Shown: positions 15,540 through 23,691, numbered from the stretch's first letter. The stretch: 40,449 nucleotides of DNA from RGIG5612 sp045599965 (GCA_045599965.1 JAZRXA010000054.1:1-40449), one strand, 5' to 3'. The notes: a model not told the origin generated them from the letters alone. Made by a program: numbers and translations.

Positions 15540-16919
15540 ATGGAATTTTATAAACTATGCAATTCATGTGGAAAAGGCTTCGTTTATACAGACAGTGACG
15601 TCAGGGAAAATGAAAGAAATGCAAAAAATAATATATGGTCCGGCATTGGACAGATCAGTGGAGCTTTAAGTGGAAATTTTGCAGGAGCTATGGCAAACAA
15701 AATGAACGAAAAAGAACTTCGTGATTTTGGAAAATGCCCGCACTGTGGTTCACATGATTTGAGAACTGTAACCAAGGAAGAATTCCAACAGTCCAATCGT
15801 AAGGTTGTGGGGGCAACTGCTTCGGTAATCAATACAACTGCATCTGTAGAGTCCTTAATAAAAAGGACTAGATTATTGCTTGAAGATGGAGAATGGAATA
15901 CTGCAAAGGATTATTGTAATAGTATTCTTGATAAAGATCCTGAGAATGGAGAAGTATATTTGTTGATGCTTTTGGCAGATACAAAAAATGCAACCATTGA
16001 GGATTTAAAAGGAAATAATGTTGATATTGAGAATAATAAAAATTATAAGCGCATACGCCAATTTGGCAGTACGGATTTAGTTGAAGAACTGGATTCTTTT
16101 GTCCGAAATAGAAAACTAAATGAACAATATGAGCGGGCGAGGTTGTATCAGGAATTTTATGTTCTGGATTCGCAGCAGAAGGCTGAAGAAATATTTGAGT
16201 CACTTGGAAAATACAAGGATTCGGAACAACAGAAGGAACAATGCAGAATCAAAATAGAACAAATTAAAGAAAATGCTCGTCTCGAAGCTGAACGAGAAGA
16301 GGAGAAACATCGTAAAACTACCAAAAAAGCATTGCTTATATGCATACCTATAATTTGTGTCGTCATTGCACTGGTAGTTGTTTTGGTAACAGTTATATTG
16401 CCGAATTCAAAAAAACAATCCAACGAAAGTAATATGGAAGATAATGGCAATATCTATACCGAAAATGATGATAATAGCTATTTGGAAGGTGGCGTATTTG
16501 ATGCGGGTGAATTTACTGTTAATGTTCCATCCGGATGGAAGGCATTTTCGGAAGACGGATACCAAGTGATTGTTGGCAAAGGAGCTAATAATAATGATGA
16601 TGCATTCATTAAGCCAAATGTCCGTATCTTCTGGTTTGACCCAAGCGTTACTGTTGAAGAAGCAAGAGGTGAATATGATAACGTTGAGGATATAACAGGG
16701 GTAATAATTAAAGGAGTAGAATGTGATGCTTTCGCAGGGAGTCTTACAGGATACACAGGTAATACGCCTGTAGAATACAGATATGAAATTATTCAGTGCA
16801 AGACGAATGAATGTAATTTTGTATGCCAGGTTTTGATTTCAATAGGGAAAGAAGAGATGGGCATTTCCTGGAAAGATACGGATGTTAAAAACATTTTGGA
16901 GAGTTTATCGTCTAAATAA
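15540..16919 (+). CDS. Zinc-ribbon, helical-repeat single-pass membrane protein
   Basis: The start is uncertain. ATG 15540 is preferred; a TTG lies in frame at 15519; neither has a strong ribosome-binding site. From 15540 there are 459 residues. An N-terminal zinc ribbon is formed by CNSCGKGF and CPHCGS separated by a Gly/Ala-rich insert. A helical middle region (about 105-250) includes TPR-like LLLEDGEWNTAKDYCNSIL. One transmembrane helix lies at about 262-287, then an acidic linker and an exported domain of about 135 residues (GEFTVNVPSGWKAF onward). The order suggests a cytosolic sensing part joined to an outside domain. I do not recognise the family. It is the only large intact gene besides the toxin-antitoxin pair in islet 1. 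Confidence 0.7.
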   Translation: MEFYKLCNSCGKGFVYTDSDVRENERNAKNNIWSGIGQISGALSGNFAGAMANKMNEKELRDFGKCPHCGSHDLRTVTKEEFQQSNRKVVGATASVINTTASVESLIKRTRLLLEDGEWNTAKDYCNSILDKDPENGEVYLLMLLADTKNATIEDLKGNNVDIENNKNYKRIRQFGSTDLVEELDSFVRNRKLNEQYERARLYQEFYVLDSQQKAEEIFESLGKYKDSEQQKEQCRIKIEQIKENARLEAEREEEKHRKTTKKALLICIPIICVVIALVVVLVTVILPNSKKQSNESNMEDNGNIYTENDDNSYLEGGVFDAGEFTVNVPSGWKAFSEDGYQVIVGKGANNNDDAFIKPNVRIFWFDPSVTVEEARGEYDNVEDITGVIIKGVECDAFAGSLTGYTGNTPVEYRYEIIQCKTNECNFVCQVLISIGKEEMGISWKDTDVKNILESLSSK

Positions 16920-17100
16920 GAGCATTTCAACTTTGGGTTAAGCAAATGGATTTTGAATAAGTATATAACAAGAGTGGAATAATATGGAAAAGACATTTGA
17001 ACAAAAAATAATTGAAGCATTCGAACAATATGGATGACAAGATGAACCGTTGCTTTTGATTAAAATTCATTAAAATAGCTCACTATAAAAAGCAACAAAA
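16920..17100 (+). other. Gene-poor tail of islet 1 with a 17-codon ORF
   Basis: No real gene is evident. An ATG at 16983 opens MEKTFEQKIIEAFEQYG and stops after 17 codons. It looks like the start of a protein cut off by recombination or a nonsense change rather than a functional peptide. Confidence 0.3.
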
Positions 17101-17145
17101 AACACCGAAAAACCTTTATTTTTCAAGGAATTTCGGTGTTTTCTT
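17101..17145 (+). terminator. Terminator at the end of islet 1
   Basis: AACACCGAAA (17101-17110) pairs with TTTCGGTGTT (17131-17140), with a further ACCTT/AAGG pairing inside, followed by a T-rich run. It ends just before partial tRNA copy 2. Confidence 0.75.
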
Positions 17146-17149
17146 TGTC

Positions 17150-17298
17150 TGCACCTTCAGGGGCTCGAACCCTGGACACCCTGATTAAGAGTAAGTGTAA
17201 ATTCCCGCCTATTAAACAAAAAAAACAAAAAAGTTGATTTTGTTTAATAGGAAGAAGTGGGAGCTTCATGTGATAATCTGCTATATACTTTAAGAAAT
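17150..17298. repeat. Partial tRNA-Lys 3'-half copy 2 plus shared AT-rich module
   Basis: 17150-17192 is identical for 43 bp to the plus-strand view of the tRNA-Lys 3' half at 18384. It continues into about 105 bp that is repeated after copy 3 (18186-18306). That module contains a perfect 14-bp inverted repeat, CCTATTAAACAAAA / TTTTGTTTAATAGG, and the shared block GATAATCTGCTATATACTTT. It is the left boundary of islet 2, which carries the MntA/HepT pair. Confidence 0.75.
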
Positions 17299-17398
17299 GG
17301 AAAAAAGAATTAAGATAGATTCAGACAAAATGAAGGAACAGGCATTTATGATGGTTTTATGCGGAGCTGCGCCTTTGATTTGTTATTTTAGAATCTAA
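17297..17398 (+). CDS. Possible 33-residue peptide
   Basis: ATG 17297 opens a 33-codon frame (MEKRIKIDSDKMKEQAFMMV, then LCGAAPLICYFRI) that ends at the convergent hepT stop. It has a basic start and a hydrophobic end, but there is no clear ribosome-binding site. It could be the start of a truncated gene or chance. Weakly supported. Confidence 0.2.
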   Translation: MEKRIKIDSDKMKEQAFMMVLCGAAPLICYFRI

Positions 17399-17739
17399 TT
17401 GTTGTTATGCAAATGCTGCCCACAAAAACTCATTAGAATCGGAATATCTATTGTAGCAGTAGTCCATATTTCTTCCAGGTTCATGCTTGCGTACTGATGA
17501 GCGAATAAATCCCTCATCCCAGAAATATCTTTCCATGGAATATCTGCATTATTTTCTCTGAAAGTATCTGAAAGTTTTTTTGCAAGTTCTCCTATTTGCT
17601 GTAAATTAAAAGCGATAGAACTTTTATAATCCCAGTCGCTTTCAAAGATATCAAAATCCAAGCCGAATCGATTTATAGTTTCTTCAATCCGGTGGCAGTA
17701 ATTTTCTATATGCTGAATAATTTGAATATCTTTATCCAT
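17395..17739 (-). CDS. hepT: HepT-like HEPN toxin
   Basis: A 114-residue helical protein of the HEPN/DUF86 family. The catalytic RX4-6H motif is present as RDLFAHQY (about residues 76-83), followed by a conserved aromatic. HepT proteins are RNases, or are silenced by AMPylation from their partner MntA, in type VII toxin-antitoxin systems. The gene overlaps mntA by 8 nt and is transcribed after it from the same minus-strand promoter. Length is normal for the family. Together the two genes are the only cargo of islet 2. Confidence 0.88.
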   Translation of the reverse strand: MDKDIQIIQHIENYCHRIEETINRFGLDFDIFESDWDYKSSIAFNLQQIGELAKKLSDTFRENNADIPWKDISGMRDLFAHQYASMNLEEIWTTATIDIPILMSFCGQHLHNNN

Positions 17740-18043
17740 AAATCAGTTCCCTTTCCTTTTGTATACTATTAACAAAATCTTTATCATCATTATACTTCAG
17801 GGAACTTTCTGTTATGATATCCACATCCTTGCCAAAAGCCTCACAGATATCCTGCCTTATTCCACTTATTGCAAAAATACTTTTTACCTTTGGAGCGTCA
17901 ATGCAGAAATCCAGATCAGATGAATTTGTTGCTTCGTTGCGGGCGTACGAACCAAAGAGAAATATTTTATCAATATTTCTTTTCTGGGCAATCGGTTTTA
18001 TAAGTTTTCTGATTTCGTCTTTGGAATATATTTTTTCCTGCAT
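17732..18043 (-). CDS. mntA: MntA-like minimal nucleotidyltransferase antitoxin
   Basis: A 103-residue MNT-fold nucleotidyltransferase. The signature GSYARNEATNSSDLDF (about residues 31-46, GSxAR...SDxD) and a later DVDII aspartate form the catalytic triad. MntA neutralises its HEPN partner by transferring AMP to a tyrosine near the HEPN active site. The ATG follows GGAG with good spacing. A TTGCTT-17-TATAGT promoter lies directly upstream on the minus strand. Confidence 0.88.
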   Translation of the reverse strand: MQEKIYSKDEIRKLIKPIAQKRNIDKIFLFGSYARNEATNSSDLDFCIDAPKVKSIFAISGIRQDICEAFGKDVDIITESSLKYNDDKDFVNSIQKERELIYG

Positions 18044-18071
18044 AAAAGCATCTCCATTAAACTTTTATATA

Positions 18072-18100
18072 ACTATACAGTAGTTAACAAACAGAAGCAA
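18072..18100 (-). promoter_or_regulatory. Promoter of mntA-hepT
   Basis: On the minus strand, TTGCTT (18100-18095), 17 bp, TATAGT (18077-18072). Transcription would start about 20 nt before the GGAG site of mntA. It lies just inside the right edge of islet 2. Confidence 0.65.
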
Positions 18101-18110
18101 TATTTTTTTA

Positions 18111-18306
18111 TGCACCTTCAGGGGCTCCCACCGGCGCCCTAGGCGCCTTTCAGGGGCTCGAACCCTGGACACCCTGAGTAAGAGAAAAGGTATAAATTTA
18201 TGCCTATTAAACAAACCTATTAAACAAAAAAACAAAAAAGTTGATTTTGTTTAATTGGAAGAAGTGGATGCTTCATGTGATAATCTGCTATATACTTTAA
18301 GAAAAT
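18111..18306. repeat. Partial tRNA-Lys 3'-half copy 3 plus shared AT-rich module
   Basis: 18111-18185 matches the tRNA-Lys 3' half with the same 32-bp insertion found in copy 1. It is followed by the AT-rich module also seen after copy 2, here with CCTATTAAACAAA duplicated and a 12-bp inverted pairing to TTTTGTTTAA. Only about 270 bp separate this copy from the intact tRNA, and no gene lies between them, so islet 3 is essentially cargo-free. Confidence 0.75.
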
Positions 18307-18348
18307 GTCAAATTACGAAAAAATATAAAGTAGGTAGTAAAATGATAA

Positions 18349-18380
18349 AAAATAGAAACCCCTTTCGGAGTTTCTATTTT
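18349..18380 (-). terminator. Terminator downstream of tRNA-Lys
   Basis: AAAATAGAAACCCC pairs with GGAGTTTCTATTTT (one mismatch) around TTTC. On the minus strand it follows the tRNA 3' end by 3 nt, with T residues after the stem. It could also work in the plus direction. Confidence 0.75.
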
Positions 18381-18383
18381 ATA

Positions 18384-18456
18384 TGCACCTTCAGGGGCTC
18401 GAACCCTGGACACCCTGATTAAGAGTCAGGTGCTCTACCAACTGAGCTAAAGGTGC
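18384..18456 (-). tRNA. tRNA-Lys (anticodon CTT)
   Basis: The minus strand gives a complete 73-nt cloverleaf. The acceptor stem is GCACCTT/AAGGTGC with discriminator A, the D arm has GCTCAGTTGGTAGAGC, the anticodon stem-loop is CTGACTCTTAATCAG (anticodon CTT) and the T arm has CAGGGTTCGAGCCCCTG. CCA is not encoded. Its 3' half is repeated three times to the left, which makes it the probable integration target for the islets at 13343-18383. Confidence 0.97.
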
Positions 18457-18476
18457 TCGCATTAGACGCAAAGAAA

Positions 18477-18505
18477 ATTATATGATAAACTACTAAAAAA
18501 ATCAA
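18477..18505 (-). promoter_or_regulatory. Promoter of tRNA-Lys
   Basis: On the minus strand, TTGATT (18505-18500), 17 bp, TATAAT (18482-18477). The same hexamers and spacing occur before tRNA-Cys at 39797, which supports both calls. Confidence 0.8.
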
Positions 18506-18527
18506 GAAGTTATTGTGGGTGAAGTAT

Positions 18528-20609
18528 ATGAGTTACGATGTTTTGTTTTCTCCGATGAATATTGGTTCGATGACTGTAAAAAACCGCATCGTTATGGCGG
18601 CGGCAGAAGTCAGCATGGCGCAGACAGATGGAAAGCCAACTGAGCAATTGATGGATTATTACGAGGCACGCGCGAAAGGTGGCGTCGGATTGATTATTCC
18701 TGGAATAACTCGCGTCAACGATATGGGTGGCGCATCTACGTTCACTCAGCTTTCAATGAGTCATGATTACAATATTGAACCAATGCGTGAATTCGCCAGA
18801 AGAATCCATAATCATGGTTCGAAACTTTGCATTCAACTTCATCATGCTGGGCGCCAAGGATATTCCAGCTCAATTAATTCGCTTCCATTAGTAATTCCAA
18901 TTGTAAGAAAATTCCCAAAAGTTTTAGATGGGCTCTATGCATGCACACCAGCGCTTCTAGGGCTTGAAGCTAAAGGGATTTGCATGTCTGTGCAAGCTCC
19001 GTCCAAGTGCGAACTAGCGGTGCATGGTGCGATGCGAATGCACGCTATGAGTAAGCGCGAAGTTAAAAATCTTATTAACGATTTTGTTGACGCGGCTGTT
19101 AGATGTAAGAGGGCAAGCGTTGATGGCGTGGAATTGCATGCGGGACATGGATATATGATTCAACAATTTCTTTCGCCAAATACAAACCATAGAACGGACG
19201 AGTATGGCGGAAGCTTTGAAAATAGAATGCGCTTCATTACAGAAATCATCGAAGGCATTAAAGAAAAATGCGGAAACGACTTTCCGCTGATAGTTCGTTT
19301 GACGGTTGATGAAATGTACGACCGGATTGGCAAAAAAGGAAAAGGATACGACCTAGAGACGGGCAAATTAATTGCGAAACGTCTAGAAGAGCTGGGCGTT
19401 GATGCGATTAATGTAACTAGCGCATGCTACGAAGTTTTTAATGGATGGCTCGAGCCAACTACATATGAACCAGGTTGGCGTAAATATCTTGCAAAAGAAA
19501 TTAAAAGTGTTGTTAGTATTCCGGTTATTGCAGCAAATGTTATTAGAACGCCAGAGCAAGCTGAAGAGCAACTTAAAGAGGGCTGCCAAGATTTCGTCGC
19601 ATCTGCAAGAACATTTTTCTGCGATCCGGATTGGGCAAATAAGGCAAAGGAAGGCCGTTCAGAAGAAATCCGTCGTTGCATAGGGTGCCTTCATTGCATG
19701 AAGACTTTTATGAATAATGCAACACTTGGAAAGCCGACCGAGTGCGCGCTTAATATGAGTTTTGGTAGAGAAAAAGAATATGAGAACATGCCGATAGATG
19801 GCGATAACAAAAAAGTAGTTATTGTAGGCGCGGGACCAGCGGGACTGACTGCTGCGCAAACGCTTGCACGTCGTGGCTTTGATGTCCAGGTTTTTGATAA
19901 AAATGAAAAAGCTGGAGGACAAGTTACAACTGCGGCTAAGTGCAACCTTCGCGATAAGCTTTACTGGAGCATTGAAGATTTGATGACACTTGCAAAGAAG
20001 GAAGGCGCAAAGGTTGAGCTCGGAAAAGAAATTGGCGCTGACGACATAAAGCAGATGAATCCGTATGCTGTTATCTTGGCAACTGGTGGCGTTCCAATTG
20101 TTCCAAAATCAATTCCAGGCACAGACAGAGAAAATGTTTGCACGGCAGACGAAATTATTTTGAAGCAAAAAGAAATTTCAGGAAAGAAAGTTGTCGTTGT
20201 TGGCTCTGGAATGACTGGTCTTGAAACCGCTGAGATTTTGGGCGAAAAAGGAAACAAGGTAACGGTTGTAGAGATGGCAGGAGAAATCGCACCGGGTGCA
20301 TGGTTCCAACTTGTTGATGATGAGATGGAACGCTTAAATCCGCTGGGCGTAGAATTTATGCTTAACACTAAACTTGTTTCAATAGAAGAAAAAGGAATTG
20401 TTTGCGAAGATGTAAAATCAGGTGAGAAGAAAAACATTGATGCAGATTTCGTTGTGCTTTCGCTTGGCGTTCGCCCGACACCTGGGGTTGCAGACGAAAT
20501 AGAAAAACTTGAAAACATTAAGACTTACAAAGTTGGAGATGCGCTTTCAAGTGGCACAATAGCAGCTGCTTGCCACAGCGCTTTCGAAACAGCGATGTCG
20601 ATAAATTAA
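18528..20609 (+). CDS. Old Yellow Enzyme-family Fe-S flavoenzyme (BaiCD/FadH-like enoate reductase)
   Basis: The start is placed at ATG 18528; a TTG 15 nt upstream has no better signal. The 693-residue product has an FMN-binding TIM barrel (about 1-370, opening LFSPMNIGSMTVKNRIVMAA), a [4Fe-4S] motif CIGCLHC with a later Cys (about 383-407), then FAD- and NAD(P)-binding folds (VVIVGAGPAGLTAAQ, about 428; VVVVGSGMTGLETAE, about 556). This is the layout of 2,4-dienoyl-CoA reductase, BaiCD/BaiH bile-acid oxidoreductases and clostridial enoate reductases, which reduce activated C=C bonds with NAD(P)H. The true substrate is unknown. It leads an apparent operon with an SDR and an aldehyde:ferredoxin oxidoreductase, so an unsaturated aldehyde, ketone or acid is plausible. 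Confidence 0.9.
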   Translation: MSYDVLFSPMNIGSMTVKNRIVMAAAEVSMAQTDGKPTEQLMDYYEARAKGGVGLIIPGITRVNDMGGASTFTQLSMSHDYNIEPMREFARRIHNHGSKLCIQLHHAGRQGYSSSINSLPLVIPIVRKFPKVLDGLYACTPALLGLEAKGICMSVQAPSKCELAVHGAMRMHAMSKREVKNLINDFVDAAVRCKRASVDGVELHAGHGYMIQQFLSPNTNHRTDEYGGSFENRMRFITEIIEGIKEKCGNDFPLIVRLTVDEMYDRIGKKGKGYDLETGKLIAKRLEELGVDAINVTSACYEVFNGWLEPTTYEPGWRKYLAKEIKSVVSIPVIAANVIRTPEQAEEQLKEGCQDFVASARTFFCDPDWANKAKEGRSEEIRRCIGCLHCMKTFMNNATLGKPTECALNMSFGREKEYENMPIDGDNKKVVIVGAGPAGLTAAQTLARRGFDVQVFDKNEKAGGQVTTAAKCNLRDKLYWSIEDLMTLAKKEGAKVELGKEIGADDIKQMNPYAVILATGGVPIVPKSIPGTDRENVCTADEIILKQKEISGKKVVVVGSGMTGLETAEILGEKGNKVTVVEMAGEIAPGAWFQLVDDEMERLNPLGVEFMLNTKLVSIEEKGIVCEDVKSGEKKNIDADFVVLSLGVRPTPGVADEIEKLENIKTYKVGDALSSGTIAAACHSAFETAMSIN

Positions 20610-20635
20610 TGCGAGTAATTGAAGGGGGCCAAAAC

Positions 20636-21433
20636 ATGATAGAAAACAAAAATATAGTTTTAACTGGTGGATCAAGTGGAATTGGAAAATCTATTCTGGA
20701 AAAACTTGCAAAGAAAAAAGGAAACAAAATTATTGTCGCGTGTAGAAGCGCTGCAAGCATTTCTGGATTTGGCGAGAATGTAATTCCATTTGCATGCGAC
20801 TTAAGCTCGAAAGAAGGCGTTGATAATCTTTTTGAAAAAATTAATGCAGAGTTCGACATGGCCGACATTTTTATCTCTAATGCAGGCGCACCGTATTATG
20901 AAAAAGTCGACTACGTTAATTGGGACCGAATTGAGCACATCTATCAGCTAAATACGATTTCGCATATTTATATTTATCAAAAATATTTAGAGCATCTTAA
21001 TGGAAGAAACGGCCACCTTTGCTACACAATTTCAGCAATGGGCGAGATGGCGCTTCCAGGATACGCGCTTTATGCTTCTTCGAAATTTGCTATGAAGGGC
21101 TTCCAGCAAGCTATTCGTAGGGAAGGTGTAAAAAACTTAAAACTCACATGTATATACCCTGTTTCTACAAACACTAACTTTTTCAATGTTGGAGGAAACG
21201 GAATTGAAATGGAAAAACCATTCCCAGTCCAAGAGCCGGAAAAAGTTGCCGATGCAACTATTAAAGGAATTGAAAAGGGAAAGAAAAACGTATATCCATG
21301 TGGCATATATGTTTTCTCTAAAGTGCTTATGACAATTCTTCCGCCAGTTAGAAATATTTATCTTGGCATGGAACAAAAAAGACTTGAGAGATTTTTATTT
21401 CGCGTTGAGGAAGCAAAGAAGTTGAATAAATAG
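20636..21433 (+). CDS. Short-chain dehydrogenase/reductase
   Basis: The start is placed at ATG 20636, after GAAGGGGG; upstream in-frame codons lie inside the OYE gene. The 265-residue product is a classical SDR: TGGSSGIG cofactor motif (about 10-17), NAG (about 84-86), the serine of TISAMGEM and the YALYASSKF catalytic Tyr/Lys. It would oxidise or reduce an alcohol/carbonyl with NAD(P)H. It follows the OYE gene by 26 bp and precedes the AOR gene by about 45 bp, so it probably works on the same compound. A small GCCGA/TCGGC hairpin (21439-21453) lies between it and the AOR gene. Confidence 0.9.
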   Translation: MIENKNIVLTGGSSGIGKSILEKLAKKKGNKIIVACRSAASISGFGENVIPFACDLSSKEGVDNLFEKINAEFDMADIFISNAGAPYYEKVDYVNWDRIEHIYQLNTISHIYIYQKYLEHLNGRNGHLCYTISAMGEMALPGYALYASSKFAMKGFQQAIRREGVKNLKLTCIYPVSTNTNFFNVGGNGIEMEKPFPVQEPEKVADATIKGIEKGKKNVYPCGIYVFSKVLMTILPPVRNIYLGMEQKRLERFLFRVEEAKKLNK

Positions 21434-21479
21434 CATAGGCCGAAAAAGTCGGCGCCAATATGGGAGAGTGTTTTTGAAT

Positions 21480-23486
21480 ATGAAATCATGCACAGGAAAA
21501 GTGTTATTTGTTGATTTAAGTTCAGGTAGCACAAAAATAAAAAAGATACCGGATGAAGTTTACGAAAAAGTGCTTTCGGGAAAAGGGCTTGCGGCTTGGT
21601 ATTTGTATAAAAATATACCAGCAGATGCAGATCCTTTGGGCCCTGAAAATATTTTATGCTTCGCATCAGGCGCACTTACAGGCACTGGCGCTTTGCTTTG
21701 CGGAAGATGGACCGTTGCATGCAAAAGCCCTTTAACTGGAGGTTGGGGCGATGCTAACTGCGGCGGAGTTTTTTCTCCTGCAATAAAGCAGTGCGGTTAC
21801 GATGCTATTTTTATTTCTGGAAAATCTGAAAAGCCAGTATATTTATATTGCGATAATACCAAGGTCGAGGTTCGCGATGCTTCGGCTTATTGGGGGATGG
21901 ATGCAACTGATGCTGAAAATAAAATGCATGAGGACCTTGATAGTCAGTCAAAGAAGCGCCCATGTATAGCGCTAATTGGAACCGCTGGCGAAAAGCTTTC
22001 GCTCATCTCCGGAATATGTAATGAGCAAGGACGTATTGCAGCTAGAAGTGGCGTCGGCGCAGTTATGGGCAGCAAGATGCTAAAGGCGGTTGTTCTTGCG
22101 GGATCAAAGCCAATGCCATGCGCAGATAAAGATGCAGTTAAAGAGTTATCAAAAACGCTTGGATCAAAAGTTAAGAAGATGAGTATGCCAAGTGGATTTG
22201 GAGGATTCTTGGGTCTTGGTGGCAAGATGTTAGGCAAGATGCCTTCGATCCCTCTTGATGGCTCGATGACTACGCTAATCTTTCGCGAATGGGGAACGCC
22301 ATCAAACACTCCGATGGCAATAACTAGTGGCGACGGCCCTATAAAAAATTGGTCGGCAGGACCTAAAGAGGCCAAGGGCATGACAAGAGCTTATAACCCA
22401 GACAAAATCAATCGTATAGAAAAAGTAAAATATCATTGCTATTCATGTCCGATAGGATGCGGTGGAAAACTAAACATAAATTCGAATCCTTTTGTGGATT
22501 ATGAAGAAACTCATAAACCTGAATATGAAACAATTGAGGCGTTCGGACCGCTTCTTAAAAACAGTTCGTTAGAGAGCGTTTTGGCGATAAATGAAATTCT
22601 AAATCGTGCTGGCGTTGATTCAATTTCTGCGGGCAACACCTTAGCATGGGCATTTGAGTGCTACGAAAAAGGAATAATTACGAAAGAGCAAACGGGCGGC
22701 CTCGAACTAAAATGGGGAGATTTTGAAGCAATCGTTAAGCTAACGAAGATGCTTGTTAACCGAGAGGGCTTTGGAAACGATTTAGCTGATGGCGTAAAAA
22801 GAGCTTCGGAAAAATATGGCGGCAAAGAATTTGCGATGCATGTAGGTGGCCAAGAGCCCGGCATGCATGATACGAGAAACGACCCGCAACTTGCTATTCA
22901 TATGGTTGCAGAGCCAGCGCCCGGAAAGCATACGATTGGAATGGCTATCCAGTACGGCGCAATGTCGCTTTGCGATATTTGCTCATGGGCTCCGCCGGTT
23001 AAAGTTCATCCAAAAGCAAATGATATCCTGCCGACGCATGAGATGGCGCTAATCAGTAAAGCGAACGCATGCTACTCTATGCTGACTGATGCTGTTGGCG
23101 GTTGCTATTACGGCGAGATGATGGGCGCGCATATGTGGAAGGTTGTCGATTATTTGAATGCGGCAGCAGGATGGAATTTTGACGGCGACCATTATATGGA
23201 AATTGGTGAAAGAATCCAAACGATACGGCAGATGTTTAATATTAAGCACGGATTTAAGCCAGCAGATGTAGTGCTGCCAAAAAGGATGGCGGGCGAACCA
23301 CCGCTTGAAGATGGACCGCTCAAAGGTGTGACACTTAAAAATAAAGAGCAAGTTTCGATGCATTGGGAAGCTTTTGGATGGGATTCAAAAACCGGCGAAC
23401 CGCTTTTAGAAACAATTGAAAAGTTAGGAATTGACTCGCTGATGGAGGATAAAATGTTTGATGCGGAGGTAGGCAAAAATGAGTAA
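21480..23486 (+). CDS. Aldehyde:ferredoxin oxidoreductase family, tungsten-type
   Basis: ATG 21480 is preferred, 11 nt after GGGAGAG; TTG 21474 and GTG 21468 are in frame. The 668-residue product matches the AOR family along its length: an N-terminal domain (GKVLFVDLSSGSTK, SGKGLAAWYLY, GRWTVACKSPLTGGWGDANC) and [4Fe-4S] cysteines in CYSCPIGCGGK (about 320-330) with a later CDIC. AOR enzymes carry a tungsto-bispterin and oxidise aldehydes to acids, passing electrons to ferredoxin. A dedicated ferredoxin gene overlaps its 3' end by 8 nt and a MoaD-like gene follows, as in other W-AOR loci. The aldehyde is unknown. No pterin-synthesis or tungstate-transport genes are in the window. Confidence 0.92.
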   Translation: MKSCTGKVLFVDLSSGSTKIKKIPDEVYEKVLSGKGLAAWYLYKNIPADADPLGPENILCFASGALTGTGALLCGRWTVACKSPLTGGWGDANCGGVFSPAIKQCGYDAIFISGKSEKPVYLYCDNTKVEVRDASAYWGMDATDAENKMHEDLDSQSKKRPCIALIGTAGEKLSLISGICNEQGRIAARSGVGAVMGSKMLKAVVLAGSKPMPCADKDAVKELSKTLGSKVKKMSMPSGFGGFLGLGGKMLGKMPSIPLDGSMTTLIFREWGTPSNTPMAITSGDGPIKNWSAGPKEAKGMTRAYNPDKINRIEKVKYHCYSCPIGCGGKLNINSNPFVDYEETHKPEYETIEAFGPLLKNSSLESVLAINEILNRAGVDSISAGNTLAWAFECYEKGIITKEQTGGLELKWGDFEAIVKLTKMLVNREGFGNDLADGVKRASEKYGGKEFAMHVGGQEPGMHDTRNDPQLAIHMVAEPAPGKHTIGMAIQYGAMSLCDICSWAPPVKVHPKANDILPTHEMALISKANACYSMLTDAVGGCYYGEMMGAHMWKVVDYLNAAAGWNFDGDHYMEIGERIQTIRQMFNIKHGFKPADVVLPKRMAGEPPLEDGPLKGVTLKNKEQVSMHWEAFGWDSKTGEPLLETIEKLGIDSLMEDKMFDAEVGKNE

Positions 23487-23691
23487 AAAACCTATTTTTA
23501 ATTTAAACGAATGTATTAACTGCGGGATATGCGCTCAAGGATGCCCCGTTTCATGCATTGAACTTTCGCTAGAAGGTAAGCAAGGGAAATATAAAAATGT
23601 TTTTCCGCAACTTATTTCTGATAAATGTATAGGGTGTGGGCTTTGCGAAGTGAACTGCCCAATGGATTGTATAAAGGTCGAGGAGAAATAA
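23479..23691 (+). CDS. 2[4Fe-4S] ferredoxin
   Basis: A 70-residue bacterial-type ferredoxin. Two clusters are bound by CINCGICAQGCPVSC and CIGCGLCEVNCPMDC, each CxxCxxCxxxC-like with proline or a close variant. The gene overlaps the AOR gene by 8 nt and the MoaD-like gene by 1 nt, so expression is tightly coupled. It is the probable electron acceptor or subunit for the AOR. Confidence 0.95.
   Translation: MSKKPIFNLNECINCGICAQGCPVSCIELSLEGKQGKYKNVFPQLISDKCIGCGLCEVNCPMDCIKVEEK

Noticed and set aside
15341..15553. 70-codon ORF upstream of the zinc-ribbon gene
   Set aside because: No ribosome-binding site, a lysine-rich low-complexity end and overlap with the next gene. It probably lies over sequence disturbed by the IS110 remnant.
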